Shown here one piece after another: positions 33,910 through 42,696 of a stretch of DNA of 64,000 nucleotides. Every line of letters starts with the position of its first letter. The first letter of the stretch is position 1. Source of the DNA: an uncultured Rhodospirillales bacterium (GTDB taxonomy: Bacteria; Pseudomonadota; Alphaproteobacteria; ATCC43930; CGMCC-115725). Under the pieces are notes generated by a model, which saw only the letters and a list, made by a program, of their open reading frames with translations, searched no databases and was not told where the DNA came from. A program made the position numbers and the translations under genes. The stretch is from NCBI GenBank assembly GCA_903828515.1, contig CAIKMD010000006.1, positions 806,001-870,000 of the forward strand, given 5' to 3'.

Positions 33910-35090
33910 CAGTGACCTCCGGGTGCGGCAACTCCGGGAACGGGCACGCCCATCGCCTGGGCGCCCGCCATGACATAGGACGTCTCGACGCCCCAGGCGA
34001 CGTGATTGCCCGCAGCATGGATGTCGCGCCAGAAGCGCTGGATAGGATTGGCTTCCATGACGCCGCGCGCGCCCGACGCCTCGAACAGCCGGTCGACCCC
34101 GCGCATCGCAAGACGCGACGCGAAAGTGAAATTGCGCCGGATGGCGAGCGTTTCGGCCTCGGTCAGTTTCTCGCCGGTCTTCAGCCGGTCGTCGTTGCTC
34201 TTGGCCAGTAGATAGGCCGCATCGATTTCGGCGGATGCTTCGCCGATCGCGCGCTGCGTGTTGATCAGTTGCAGCATGGGATCGCGCACGGCGCTGGCCG
34301 CGCGGGTGCGCGCGAAATCGGTGAAGCAATCGAGCGCGCCGCGCGCGATGCCGATCAGCGGACAGAAGATGCCGAACGGAAAGGCGACATAGCCGGGCTC
34401 CTGGAACATCACGCCCTGGTTGAGCTTGCTGCCCGGCGCGGTGCCGGTGGCGAATTCCGCCGCGCGAATGGAATTTTCCTCGCGCACAAACACGTCATTG
34501 ACGACGACGTTGTTGCTGCCCGAGCCTTTGAGGCCGACGGAGTTCCACGTATCGCGCACTTTGAACTCGCCCGGACCGAACAGGAAGAAGCGCGCATCCG
34601 GCGGGCCCTTGCCGTCGAGCGGCGGGACCAGCGCGCCGAGGATCGCCCAGTCGCTGTGGTCGATGCCCGATGAAAAGCTCCATTCGCCGCTGACGCGAAA
34701 ACCGCCCGGCGCGCGCGTGACCTTGCCGACCGGCATGAAGGACGTGCCGATCTTCGGGCGCGGATCGGCCTTATAAACGGCGTCCTGCGCCTCGGCCGGG
34801 AAATAGCCGAACACCCAGTGATGCTGGATCAGCAGATCGAAGCACCAGCCGCTCGCGCCGCAGACGCGGCCGACTTCGCTCACGACGTCGGCGACCGTCA
34901 TCCAGCTATCGATGCCGTAGCCGCCGCGATCCTTCGGAATGATGAGGCCGATGAGATCGGAATCGACGATCGCCTTGACGTTCTCGGGCGGCAGGTGGCG
35001 CAGTTTCTCGGTCGCGATGGCGTTGGGGGCGCAGACTTCAGCGACCTTTTTGGCGCGGCTGATCGCTTCGGCGTGGGTGATCGTCGGCAT
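33909..35090 (-). CDS. Acyl-CoA dehydrogenase-fold flavin monooxygenase (group D)
   Basis: A 393-residue protein with the acyl-CoA dehydrogenase fold (N-terminal helices, central beta domain with VSGEWSFSSGIDHSDWAILGA, C-terminal four-helix region). It resembles two-component phenol/indole hydroxylases such as HsaA, HpaB-like and DszC-type enzymes; the FAD-dehydrogenase catalytic Glu is not evident. Such oxygenases take reduced flavin from a separate reductase, which is not nearby. It opens the minus-strand catabolic run. MPTITHAEAISRAKKVAEVC (ATG 35088-35090) is the preferred start. Divergent from the MetE-like gene at 35258, with a 167-base shared control region. Confidence 0.86.
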   Translation of the reverse strand: MPTITHAEAISRAKKVAEVCAPNAIATEKLRHLPPENVKAIVDSDLIGLIIPKDRGGYGIDSWMTVADVVSEVGRVCGASGWCFDLLIQHHWVFGYFPAEAQDAVYKADPRPKIGTSFMPVGKVTRAPGGFRVSGEWSFSSGIDHSDWAILGALVPPLDGKGPPDARFFLFGPGEFKVRDTWNSVGLKGSGSNNVVVNDVFVREENSIRAAEFATGTAPGSKLNQGVMFQEPGYVAFPFGIFCPLIGIARGALDCFTDFARTRAASAVRDPMLQLINTQRAIGEASAEIDAAYLLAKSNDDRLKTGEKLTEAETLAIRRNFTFASRLAMRGVDRLFEASGARGVMEANPIQRFWRDIHAAGNHVAWGVETSYVMAGAQAMGVPVPGVAAPGGH

Positions 35091-35257
35091 CTTGGTCTCG
35101 TTTTCTAGGCTGTGGGGTGGGCCGTTTCTTGTTGCGTGGGCCGTTCCTATCACAGAGTCGACCGGGCAATCCACGGGGGATTGCCGGGGCGGGGCTAAAA
35201 GCTTGGCCGGCGCCTAGGAGCCGTTTAGGATCGCAACAAAGACAGAGGGAGGATTTC

Positions 35258-36301
35258 ATGGCCGAGACGGTCCCGGATAAGGTGCATCTCGTCGGCAGCA
35301 TCGCGCTCGACAGCGTCGATGAAGTGTTCAGCACGACCGGCAAGCTCCTCGGCCGCCGCCTGAAACGCGTGCCCGATGGCGAGCCCGGTGGCCGGCGTCT
35401 GTGGATTAGCTGGCAACACCCGCTGCTGCGCGCCAGCGCCTATCTCCGCGTCGAAAACACGCCGACCCCGCCGGGCATGTTGCCCAGGCTGGCGCTGGCC
35501 GAGGGCGTGAAAGGCGAGGATATCCGGTTCGGGGAACTTGGCTATGCGCGCGAGGCGCGTGCGTCTTATCAGGATTTTCTCGCCGCCAAAGCGCGGGGCG
35601 AATTGCCGGCGTCGGTGAAATTCCAGGTCAGCCTGCCGACCCCGATGGCGGTGATCGTGCCGTTTTGCGCGGCCCGCGACGTCGCGGTGATCGAGCCGGC
35701 CTATGAAAAGGCGATGCTGGCCGAGCTCGCGACGCTCTGTAAGGCGATCCCGCACAAAGATCTCGCGATCCAATGGGATGTCTGCATCGAAATGGTGATC
35801 TGGGACGGGCAGCTTGCCGACCGCTATCCGAAAGAAGCCAGCTCGAAAGAGCGGATTCTGGCGAAACTCAAACGACTGGCCGACGCCGTGCCCGCCGATG
35901 TCGATCTCGGTTTTCATCTTTGTTACGGCGACCTCGATGCCAAGCATTTCGTCGAGCCGATCGACGCCGGCAAGATGGTCGAACTGGCCAATGCGCTGGC
36001 CGCCGGTGTCGCGCGTCCGATCGATTTCATTCACATGCCCGTGCCGGTCTCGCGTGACGACGATGCGTTCTTTAAGCCCTTCGACGGGTTGAAACTGGCG
36101 CCGCAAACCGATCTCTATCTCGGCATGGTCCACGCCGAGGACGGTGCCGCGGGTGTGGCGCGCCGCGCCGCAGCGGCCAACCGTCACGTCCATAATTTCG
36201 GCATCGCCACCGAATGCGGCATGGCGCGCTCGCGCACGCCGGATTTCGTCGGGAAGTTGCTCGCCATTCATGCGGAAAGCTCGCGCGAGCCGACCGCCTG
36301 A
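35258..36301 (+). CDS. MetE-like barrel protein with partial zinc site
   Basis: A 347-residue protein related to the MetE C-terminal barrel. H220 and C222 (FHLCYGD) and C320 (ATECGMARS) match three zinc ligands. Where the Glu ligand should be, the strand reads DFIHMPVPVS with no acidic residue, so the metal site differs from that of the other MetE-like gene at 21713. The N terminus VHLVGSIALDSVDEVF leads to a conserved RVPDGEPGGRR block. The ATG is preceded by AGGGAGG. It begins a plus-strand set with the VOC dioxygenase and flavin hydroxylase. Catalytic role unknown; possibly C-S or C-O bond chemistry on an aromatic. Confidence 0.72.
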   Translation: MAETVPDKVHLVGSIALDSVDEVFSTTGKLLGRRLKRVPDGEPGGRRLWISWQHPLLRASAYLRVENTPTPPGMLPRLALAEGVKGEDIRFGELGYAREARASYQDFLAAKARGELPASVKFQVSLPTPMAVIVPFCAARDVAVIEPAYEKAMLAELATLCKAIPHKDLAIQWDVCIEMVIWDGQLADRYPKEASSKERILAKLKRLADAVPADVDLGFHLCYGDLDAKHFVEPIDAGKMVELANALAAGVARPIDFIHMPVPVSRDDDAFFKPFDGLKLAPQTDLYLGMVHAEDGAAGVARRAAAANRHVHNFGIATECGMARSRTPDFVGKLLAIHAESSREPTA

Positions 36302-36328
36302 CCTAGGATCGGGCCAAAGGAGTAACTT

Positions 36329-36979
36329 ATGAACGCGATTACCAAGAACCGACCGATCAAAGGGGGCGAACCCATTCGCCACGACAAGGCGAGCGACGTC
36401 ACGCAACTGCCGTCGCCGCGCTATATCGGGCATCTGTCGTTTCTCACCAACGACAATTTCGAGGCGATGAAGGTTTTCTATCGCAACCTCGTCAACGCCG
36501 AGATGGTCAACGAAGTGCCGGGCCTGCTTTATTTCCCGAGCTTCGACGGCGAGCATCATCGCTTCGCCATCATCAAGGTGCCAAGCCTGAAGCCGAAATC
36601 GGCGTCGACCGAAAGGACCGTCGGGCTCAATCACGTCGCGTTCAGTTTCGCGAGCCTCGCCGACGTGCTGTTCGTCTACAAGCACATGAAGGCGCTGGGT
36701 CATGTGCCGACCTATTGCTGCAATCACGGCACCACGACGTCGTTCTATTACCAGGACCCCGACGCCAACGAGGCCGAAATCTTCGTCGACAATTTCGATC
36801 ACAGCCCCGAGGTCGTGAATTACAAGCTGACGACGCAGTTCTTGAGCGGCTTCGGCGAAATGTCGGAAGGCAATTTCGATCCCGGCAAGATGGTCGCGCT
36901 GTTCGAAGCCGGCATGTCCGACACGATGCTGCGCGACCGCGTCGAAGTGCGCCGCCTCGTGAAAGAGGGCAAGCTCTGA
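36329..36979 (+). CDS. VOC-family extradiol dioxygenase-like protein
   Basis: A 216-residue VOC protein with a full ligand set: H35 (RYIGHLSFLT), H102 (VGLNHVAFSF) and E150 (DPDANEAEIFVDNF), as in extradiol ring-cleavage dioxygenases, although it is shorter than two-domain BphC. A long helical C-terminal tail (FLSGFGEMSEGNFDPGKMVALFEAGMSD) is distinctive. GGAG precedes the ATG. Its stop (36977-36979) overlaps the likely start of the flavin hydroxylase, so the two are coupled: hydroxylation followed by cleavage is the simple inference. Confidence 0.83.
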   Translation: MNAITKNRPIKGGEPIRHDKASDVTQLPSPRYIGHLSFLTNDNFEAMKVFYRNLVNAEMVNEVPGLLYFPSFDGEHHRFAIIKVPSLKPKSASTERTVGLNHVAFSFASLADVLFVYKHMKALGHVPTYCCNHGTTTSFYYQDPDANEAEIFVDNFDHSPEVVNYKLTTQFLSGFGEMSEGNFDPGKMVALFEAGMSDTMLRDRVEVRRLVKEGKL

Positions 36980-38139
36980 GCGCGCATCCCGACTTGCTGG
37001 CCCGCGCCCGCGATCTCCTGCCGGGGATCAAATCGCGCGCGCGTCAGACCGAGCAGGCGCGCGCCGTCCCGGCCGAGACCATCGCCGAACTGCACGCGAG
37101 CGGACTCTTTCGCATGCTCCAGCCCGCGCGGTTCGGCGGGCACGAGGCGGAACTGGTCGATTTTATCGACGTGGTCGATCTCTTCGCCACGGCCTGCGCG
37201 TCGACGGCGTGGGTTTATGGCGTGCTGACCTCGCATTCGGTCTCGCTCGCCACCTATGGCGAGGAAGCGCAGGAAGAAATCTGGGGCAAAGACGGCGCTT
37301 CGCTTTCGGCGTCGTCGTTCGTGCCGACCGGCAAGGCCGTCGCCGTCGAGGGCGGCTATCGGATCAGCGGAAGCTGGCCTTTCGCCAGCGCCTGCGATTA
37401 CGCGCAATGGGCCCTGCTCGGGGGGCTCGTCGAAAATCCGGCCGGCCCGCCGGCGCTCATGACGTTTCTCCTCCGCATGGACGAATTGTCGATCATCGAT
37501 GATTGGGACGTGATCGGTCTCGCCGGCACCGGCAGCAAGTCGCTCGTCGGCAAGGACGTCTTCGTGCCGGCGCGGCGCGCGTTGCCCTTCGCGCAATCGA
37601 TCGAGGGCACCACGCCGGGCGGCAAGCTCCACGCGCATCCGCTCTATCGCTGCCCGCGCCACTCCTGCACGCCCGCCGTCTTGGCGATCGTGCCGGTCGG
37701 CATCGCGCGGGGTGCGCTCGATTCGTTCATCGAATACGCCATGGCGCGTTCGGCGCGACGGGGCGGCAAGCTCGGCGAGCAGGAGCAGACACAACTCAAA
37801 GTGTCGGAATGCGAGGCCGAGGTCGATGCCGCGCGGCTTCTGCTGCGGCGCAACTGCATCGAGAATCTCGCGACCATCCGCGCGAGCGGTACGCTCACCC
37901 TCGAACAACGCGCGCGCAACCGGCGCGATCATGCCTATGCGGTAAAACTCTCGTTGCAGGCGGTCGATCGCCTGATGAGCGCCTCGGGCGCGCATGGGCT
38001 TTACGCCGATCATCCGATGCAGCGCCATTTCCGCGACGCGCACGCGGCGGCGGCGCACATCGCGCTGAGTTGGGATGCGTGCGGGCGGTCCTATGGCCAG
38101 GTGAAGCTCGGCGTGACGCCGACCGATCCGTTTCTGTAA
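36976..38139 (+). CDS. Acyl-CoA dehydrogenase-fold flavin hydroxylase (HsaA-like)
   Basis: About 387 residues of group D flavin monooxygenase type. Conserved parts are PAETIAELHASGLFRMLQPARFGG, ACASTAWVYGVLTSHSVSLATYG, ISGSWPFASACDYAQWALLGG, and C-terminal SASGAHGLYADHPMQRHFRDAHAAAAH (His near the flavin/substrate pocket). The start is uncertain: no ATG or GTG is in frame. CTG at 36976 overlaps the upstream TGA (CTGA) and has GAGGG 6 bases before it; TTG at 36994 is the alternative. Related enzymes hydroxylate phenols ortho to an OH using FADH2 or FMNH2 from a reductase not present here. Confidence 0.84.
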   Translation: MSAHPDLLARARDLLPGIKSRARQTEQARAVPAETIAELHASGLFRMLQPARFGGHEAELVDFIDVVDLFATACASTAWVYGVLTSHSVSLATYGEEAQEEIWGKDGASLSASSFVPTGKAVAVEGGYRISGSWPFASACDYAQWALLGGLVENPAGPPALMTFLLRMDELSIIDDWDVIGLAGTGSKSLVGKDVFVPARRALPFAQSIEGTTPGGKLHAHPLYRCPRHSCTPAVLAIVPVGIARGALDSFIEYAMARSARRGGKLGEQEQTQLKVSECEAEVDAARLLLRRNCIENLATIRASGTLTLEQRARNRRDHAYAVKLSLQAVDRLMSASGAHGLYADHPMQRHFRDAHAAAAHIALSWDACGRSYGQVKLGVTPTDPFL

Positions 38140-38152
38140 ATCACATCTTGCC

Positions 38153-38237
38153 GTCATGGCCGGGCTTGTCCCGGCCATCCACGATTTTCTTTGAGCGGTG
38201 GCAAGACGTGGATGCCCGGCACAAGGCCGGGCATGAC
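38153..38237. repeat. Palindromic intergenic repeat (REP-like hairpin)
   Basis: Two inverted arms, GTCATGGCCGGGCTTGTCCC...CCACG (38153-38182) and CGTGGATGCCCGGCACAAGG...ATGAC (38208-38237), can pair over about 30 bases with a 25-base loop. The element type (TCATGGCCGGGC...GGCCATCCACG) is common between genes in Rhizobiales and Rhodospirillales. It lies between two convergent genes and may end both transcripts. Confidence 0.85.
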
Positions 38238-38246
38238 GAGGTAATG

Positions 38247-39437
38247 TTAAATCGCCACCGCTTCGGCCTTGTAGCCGTAGATCCAGTCGTAGAGTTCTTC
38301 GGTCCGCTGCGCGTTGAACTTCTCGTCGACGTGCTGGTGTGCGGTGTCCTGGTTCTTGAGCTTGTCGCTGTGCAGCCGGTCTTTCTGATCGACCGCGGCG
38401 AGCACGATGCGCCGAGTGCGCTCGATCCGTGCCACTTCGTAATGTTTCAACGCCGTCTCGATATCGGAAAATTCGGCAAGGCATCGCGCCAGCACGATCC
38501 CGTCCTCGATGGCCATGGACGCGCCCTGCGCCAGGAACGGCAGCGTCGAATGGCACGCATCGCCCAACAGCGTCGCGCGGCCGACGCTCCATTTCGCCAA
38601 GGGCCAGCGCACCGCGAGCGCCCATTTATAGGGCGTCTCGACGGCTTCGATCATCGCGCGCGCGTCCGCGTGCCAGCCGGGGAAGTCGGCGAGGAATTCC
38701 GCATGCGTGCCGCGATCGTTCCAGCCCTCGTGTTGCCAGTCATCGCGCTCGACCACGGCGATGATGTTGAGCATCGCGCCGCCGCGCACCGGGTAGTGAA
38801 AGATATGCGAGGTCGGCGCGATCCAGCCGCCGTGGCGCATCAGCGCCGGCGCGAGTTTTTCGGCGGGGCAGAGGCCGCGCCATGCCATGAAGCCGGTGAA
38901 CTCGGGTTTGTCGGCGCCGAAGAGCGTCTGGCGCACCACAGAGTGGATTCCGTCTGCGCCGATCACGGCGTCGCCGGTTACCTGTTTGCCGTTCTGCAAG
39001 GTAAGCGTCACGCCGCCGGCGGTCTGTACGAACCCGGTGCATTTGGCCTCGAGATGAAGCGCGTCGGGATTTTCGCGCAGCACCGCGTCTTTCAGCATGT
39101 TCTGCAGATCGGCGCGATGGATCGTGTAGTGCGGCGCACCATAGCGTTCGAGCGTCTTGGCGCCGTGCTCCATCATCTTGAAGCGTTCGCCGGTATTCCA
39201 CAGGCGAAGGTCGATGACGTTGGCCTCGATCCCGATCTTCGCGAGGTCTGCGGTCAGGCCGAGGCCACGCAACAGGCGTGAGGAGTTGGCGGCGATCTGG
39301 ATGCCCGCGCCCAGTTCGGCAAGCGCGGGTGCCTGGTCGTACACCGCGACGTCGCAGCCGCTTCGCAGCAAGGCCAGCGCCGCGGTGAGCCCACCGATCC
39401 CGGCGCCGACGATCAGGATGCGGGGCTTCGCGGCCAT
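38247..39437 (-). CDS. FAD-dependent monooxygenase (salicylate/3-hydroxybenzoate hydroxylase-like)
   Basis: A 396-residue class A flavoprotein. GxGxxG is in ILIVGAGIGGLTAALALLRSG (7-27). The DG motif is AVIGADGIHSVVRQTLFG and the GD motif is ATLLGDACHSTLPFLAQGASMAIEDGIVLARCL. Overall it matches salicylate 1-hydroxylase, 3-hydroxybenzoate 6-hydroxylase and 6-hydroxynicotinate monooxygenase types. These oxidatively decarboxylate or hydroxylate a monohydroxy acid using NADH. One base separates its start (39435-39437) from the cyclase-family stop, so the two form an operon. The product ring is unknown. Confidence 0.92.
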   Translation of the reverse strand: MAAKPRILIVGAGIGGLTAALALLRSGCDVAVYDQAPALAELGAGIQIAANSSRLLRGLGLTADLAKIGIEANVIDLRLWNTGERFKMMEHGAKTLERYGAPHYTIHRADLQNMLKDAVLRENPDALHLEAKCTGFVQTAGGVTLTLQNGKQVTGDAVIGADGIHSVVRQTLFGADKPEFTGFMAWRGLCPAEKLAPALMRHGGWIAPTSHIFHYPVRGGAMLNIIAVVERDDWQHEGWNDRGTHAEFLADFPGWHADARAMIEAVETPYKWALAVRWPLAKWSVGRATLLGDACHSTLPFLAQGASMAIEDGIVLARCLAEFSDIETALKHYEVARIERTRRIVLAAVDQKDRLHSDKLKNQDTAHQHVDEKFNAQRTEELYDWIYGYKAEAVAI

Positions 39438-39438
39438 G

Positions 39439-40215
39439 CTATTCCTCGAAAATCGCGACCGCGCGGGTCCAGCCCGCCGACGCGCCGCGAATCTTCACCG
39501 GGAAGCACGAAATCATGAACCCGTCGGCCGGCAGGGCTTCGAGGTTGTGCAGCTTCTCGAGGTGGCAATAGCCGATCTCGCGCCCGGCCTTGTGGCCTTC
39601 CCAGATCAGGCCGGCATCGCCCGAGGCGGCGAATTTGTCCTTGGTGTAGACGAAGGGCGCGTCCCAGCTCCACGCGTCGGTGCCGGTCAATCGCACGCCG
39701 CGCTCCAATAAATAAAGCGTCGCCGCGCGACCCATGCCGCATCCCGCCGAGACGTAATCGGGCTCGCCGTAAGCCTTGCCCGCGCGCGTGTTGACGACGA
39801 CGATCTCCATCGGCTTGAGGTCGTGGCCGATGCGCTTCAATTCAGCTTCGACGTCCGCGTCGGTTACGACATAACCGTCGGGAAAGCGGCGGAAGTCGAG
39901 TTTCACCGCCGGCTGGAAACACCAGTCGAGCGGCACCTCGTCGATCGCGATGGCGCGCTCGCCCTTGTTCATCGTCGAATGGAAATGATAGGGCGCGTCG
40001 AGATGCGTGCCGTTATGGGTCATCAGGCGGATCCATTCGATCGCCCAGCCTTCGCCCTCTGGCAGGTCCTTCTCTTCGAGGCCGGGGAAGAATTTCACCA
40101 CGTCCTTCGCGGTGTCCTTATGGGTGAAATACTCGATCTTCGGTTCATAGCCGGGCGGATCGGATTTCACGCCGTTTTCGAGAAACATCGAGATGTCGAC
40201 GAGTTTGCGTTTCAT
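39439..40215 (-). CDS. Cyclase family protein (kynurenine formamidase-like hydrolase)
   Basis: A 258-residue metal hydrolase of the cyclase family. The signature [15 protein letters not shown] gives H67, H71, D73 and H77, the complete zinc set. Family members include kynurenine formamidase KynB, isatin hydrolase and enzymes opening N-heterocyclic intermediates. The domain order and length suggest the general type and not KynB specifically. The ATG at 40213-40215 is clear; the gene lies just upstream of the FAD monooxygenase. The operon may hydrolyse an amide or lactone and hydroxylate the product. Confidence 0.88.
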   Translation of the reverse strand: MKRKLVDISMFLENGVKSDPPGYEPKIEYFTHKDTAKDVVKFFPGLEEKDLPEGEGWAIEWIRLMTHNGTHLDAPYHFHSTMNKGERAIAIDEVPLDWCFQPAVKLDFRRFPDGYVVTDADVEAELKRIGHDLKPMEIVVVNTRAGKAYGEPDYVSAGCGMGRAATLYLLERGVRLTGTDAWSWDAPFVYTKDKFAASGDAGLIWEGHKAGREIGYCHLEKLHNLEALPADGFMISCFPVKIRGASAGWTRAVAIFEE

Positions 40216-40282
40216 GGCGATGCTCTCATTCCTTCCCTGTGCCGATCATATTAGACTGGCCTTTGCGACAAAAGGGAGCGCC

Positions 40283-41647
40283 ATGATCTATCGGGCGGAA
40301 CAGGGAACCATCCGCATGCTGCTGGCGGGCGACGCGATGCCGGCGCGCGGCCTGAAAGGCTTCGACGAACCCGATTACCGCGCGCTGGTCGATCTCTTGC
40401 GCGGCGCCGATTGCGCCTTCGCCAATCTGGAAACCACGGTGCGCGAGGCACATGAGGGCACGCCCTCGATGACCCAAGGCACGCCGATGAGCACGCCGCC
40501 GGCGCTGCTCGACGATCTCAAATGGATGGGGCTCGGGCTCGTCTCCTGCGCCAACAATCATGCGACGGATTACGGCGACGACGGGTTGCTCGCCATGCTG
40601 GCGCATCTGCGCCGCGCCAATCTTGCTCATGCGGGCGCCGGCGCCAATCTCGCCGATGCGCGCAAGCCCGCTTACCTCGATACGCCGGCCGGTCGTGTGG
40701 CCTTGATCGCGGCGACGACGTTCTATCCGCATTGGACGCGCGCCGCCGACCAGCGCCCCGATGCCGGCGGCCGGCCGGGCGTCAATCCGCTCGACTTCGC
40801 CACGACCTATACGGTCGACGATGTCTCGATTGCCGCGCTCGGCAACATGAGCGCGCAACTCGGCCTCGATCAGGCACGCACGCGCCAGCGCGCGATGTTC
40901 TTTTCCGCCAGCGAGGCACCCGAGGACAGCGCCGAGGCGATGAGTTTCCTCGGCCATCGCTTCGCGCGCGGGAAAGAGTTTGGGGTCTCGACCAAGGTCA
41001 AGGCGGCGGACGCGGATGACGTGTTGCGCTGGATCGCCGAGGCGAAACGCCAGGCCGATTGGGTGATCTTCTCGCTGCACAATCACGAATTCGGCCCGGC
41101 CGGCGCGCTCGATGCCGCGACCAATGTCGGGCTGGAAGAGCCGGCGAAGTTCGCTATCGATTTCGCCCATGCCGCGATCGAGGCGGGGGCCGACGTCGTT
41201 GCGGGGCACGGGCCGCATCTGACGCTGGGCGTCGAAATCTATCGCGGCAAGCCGATCCTCCACAGCCTGGGCAATTTCGTGTTTCAGAACGACAACGTGC
41301 CGGTCTTCCCGGCGGAATCGTACCAGCGCTTCGGCCTCGACGATCGTGCGACGCCGACCGATTTCCTCGACGCCCGCACCGGCAACGAGACGCGCGGCTT
41401 TCCGGCGTCGCCCGAATACTGGCATGGGCTCGCGGCAAGCTGCGAATTCAAGGACTGGAAGCTGGAGGGCGTGCGGCTTCATCCGCTCGATCTCGGTCAT
41501 GGCCGCCCGCGTGCCCAGCGCGGCCGGCCAGTTCTTGCCAAAGGCGTTGTCGCGGAAGCGATCTTGAATCGGGTGCGACGCCTCTCGGCCCGCTTCGGCG
41601 CCGATCTCGCCATCGACGGCGATAGCGCCGTGTTGCGTCTCGCTTAA
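40283..41647 (+). CDS. CapA-family protein
   Basis: A 454-residue protein of the CapA (poly-gamma-glutamate synthesis) metallophosphatase-like family. MLLAGDAMPARGL is the first motif, then ANLETTVREA, SCANNHATDYGDDGLLAML, and GHGPHLTLGVEIYRGKPILHSLGNFVFQ. No signal peptide or membrane anchor is seen, unlike classical CapA. The ATG at 40283 follows AAGGGAG. It is followed 14 bases later by a luciferase-like oxidoreductase, so capsule synthesis is unlikely; family members in catabolic clusters are thought to hydrolyse amide bonds. That function is inference. Confidence 0.88.
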   Translation: MIYRAEQGTIRMLLAGDAMPARGLKGFDEPDYRALVDLLRGADCAFANLETTVREAHEGTPSMTQGTPMSTPPALLDDLKWMGLGLVSCANNHATDYGDDGLLAMLAHLRRANLAHAGAGANLADARKPAYLDTPAGRVALIAATTFYPHWTRAADQRPDAGGRPGVNPLDFATTYTVDDVSIAALGNMSAQLGLDQARTRQRAMFFSASEAPEDSAEAMSFLGHRFARGKEFGVSTKVKAADADDVLRWIAEAKRQADWVIFSLHNHEFGPAGALDAATNVGLEEPAKFAIDFAHAAIEAGADVVAGHGPHLTLGVEIYRGKPILHSLGNFVFQNDNVPVFPAESYQRFGLDDRATPTDFLDARTGNETRGFPASPEYWHGLAASCEFKDWKLEGVRLHPLDLGHGRPRAQRGRPVLAKGVVAEAILNRVRRLSARFGADLAIDGDSAVLRLA

Positions 41648-41661
41648 AGGATCAAGTCTTC

Positions 41662-42696
41662 ATGCAATTCGGAATTTTCGATCACGTCGATCGCGTCAGC
41701 CGGCCGCTCGCGCAGCAACTCGACGAGCGCATCCGCTACGTCGCGGCGGCCGAAGAACTCGGCTTTTACGCCTATCACGTCGCCGAGCATCATGCCTCGC
41801 CGATCAACATGGTGCCGGTGCCGGGCCTGTTTCTCGCCGCTGCCGCGCGCGCGACCAAGAAGATCAGGCTCGGACCTTTGGTCTATCTCCTGCCGCTCTA
41901 TTCGCCGCTGCGCCTGATCGAGGAGATCGCGATCCTCGATCATCTCTCGAACGGCCGATTCGAGATCGGCGTCGGCCGCGGCGTCTCGCCCTTCGAACTG
42001 AACTATCACAAAGTCTCTTACGAGGATTCGCGCGAAATCTTCCACGACGCCTACGAGACGGTGCTCGAAGGCCTGACCCATGAGCGGCTCACGCATAAAG
42101 GCAAATACTTCACCTATGACGACGTGCCGATGGAATTGCGCCCGTTGCAGCAACCGCATCCACCCTTCTGGTACGGCGCGTCGAACCCCGAAAGCTCGCG
42201 CTGGGCCGGCGAACAGGGCTGCCACTTCGTGACCTTGGGCGCGATCAAATCGGCGACCGCCAATGTCGCGGCCTTCAAGGAAGGCATCGCCAAACGCGGC
42301 GGCGCCTCGATCCCGAAGCCAGAGTTCTCGGGCGGCGCGGCGGCGGGCGTGCATCGCCAGATGTTCGTCGCCGAAACCGACGAAGAAGCTCGGCGGATCG
42401 GCAAGCCGTTTCACGAACAGCACGGCTGGAGCCTGAGCAAGCTCAGGCGCGAGAACCGCGAATATCCAGGCTTCCACCGCGCGCATCCCGAAACCTTCGA
42501 GGACGCGATCAAACAGCGCACGATCATCTATGGCTCGCCGGCGACGGTGCGCGAGGAGATCGCGCACCAGGTCGACGAACTCGGCCTCAATTACGTGATC
42601 GGCTCGTTCTTCTTCGGCAACATGCAGCTCGACGACGCGCTGCGTTCGATGCGGTTGTTCGCGGCCGAAGTGATGCCCGCTTTCGCGAAGCTATGA
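41662..42696 (+). CDS. LLM-class flavin-dependent oxidoreductase
   Basis: A 344-residue bacterial-luciferase-like monooxygenase. It starts MQFGIFDHVDRVSRPLAQQLDERIRYVAAAEELGFYAYHVAEHHASP, then IRLGPLVYLLPLYSPLRLIEEIAILDHLSNGRFEIGVGRGVSP, all family hallmarks; GSPATVREEI is near the C terminus. Uses reduced FMN or F420; the FMN type is more usual in this lineage. It runs 14 bases after the CapA-like gene and overlaps the end of the convergent DDAH-like gene by six bases. The substrate is not deducible. Confidence 0.92.
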   Translation: MQFGIFDHVDRVSRPLAQQLDERIRYVAAAEELGFYAYHVAEHHASPINMVPVPGLFLAAAARATKKIRLGPLVYLLPLYSPLRLIEEIAILDHLSNGRFEIGVGRGVSPFELNYHKVSYEDSREIFHDAYETVLEGLTHERLTHKGKYFTYDDVPMELRPLQQPHPPFWYGASNPESSRWAGEQGCHFVTLGAIKSATANVAAFKEGIAKRGGASIPKPEFSGGAAAGVHRQMFVAETDEEARRIGKPFHEQHGWSLSKLRRENREYPGFHRAHPETFEDAIKQRTIIYGSPATVREEIAHQVDELGLNYVIGSFFFGNMQLDDALRSMRLFAAEVMPAFAKL

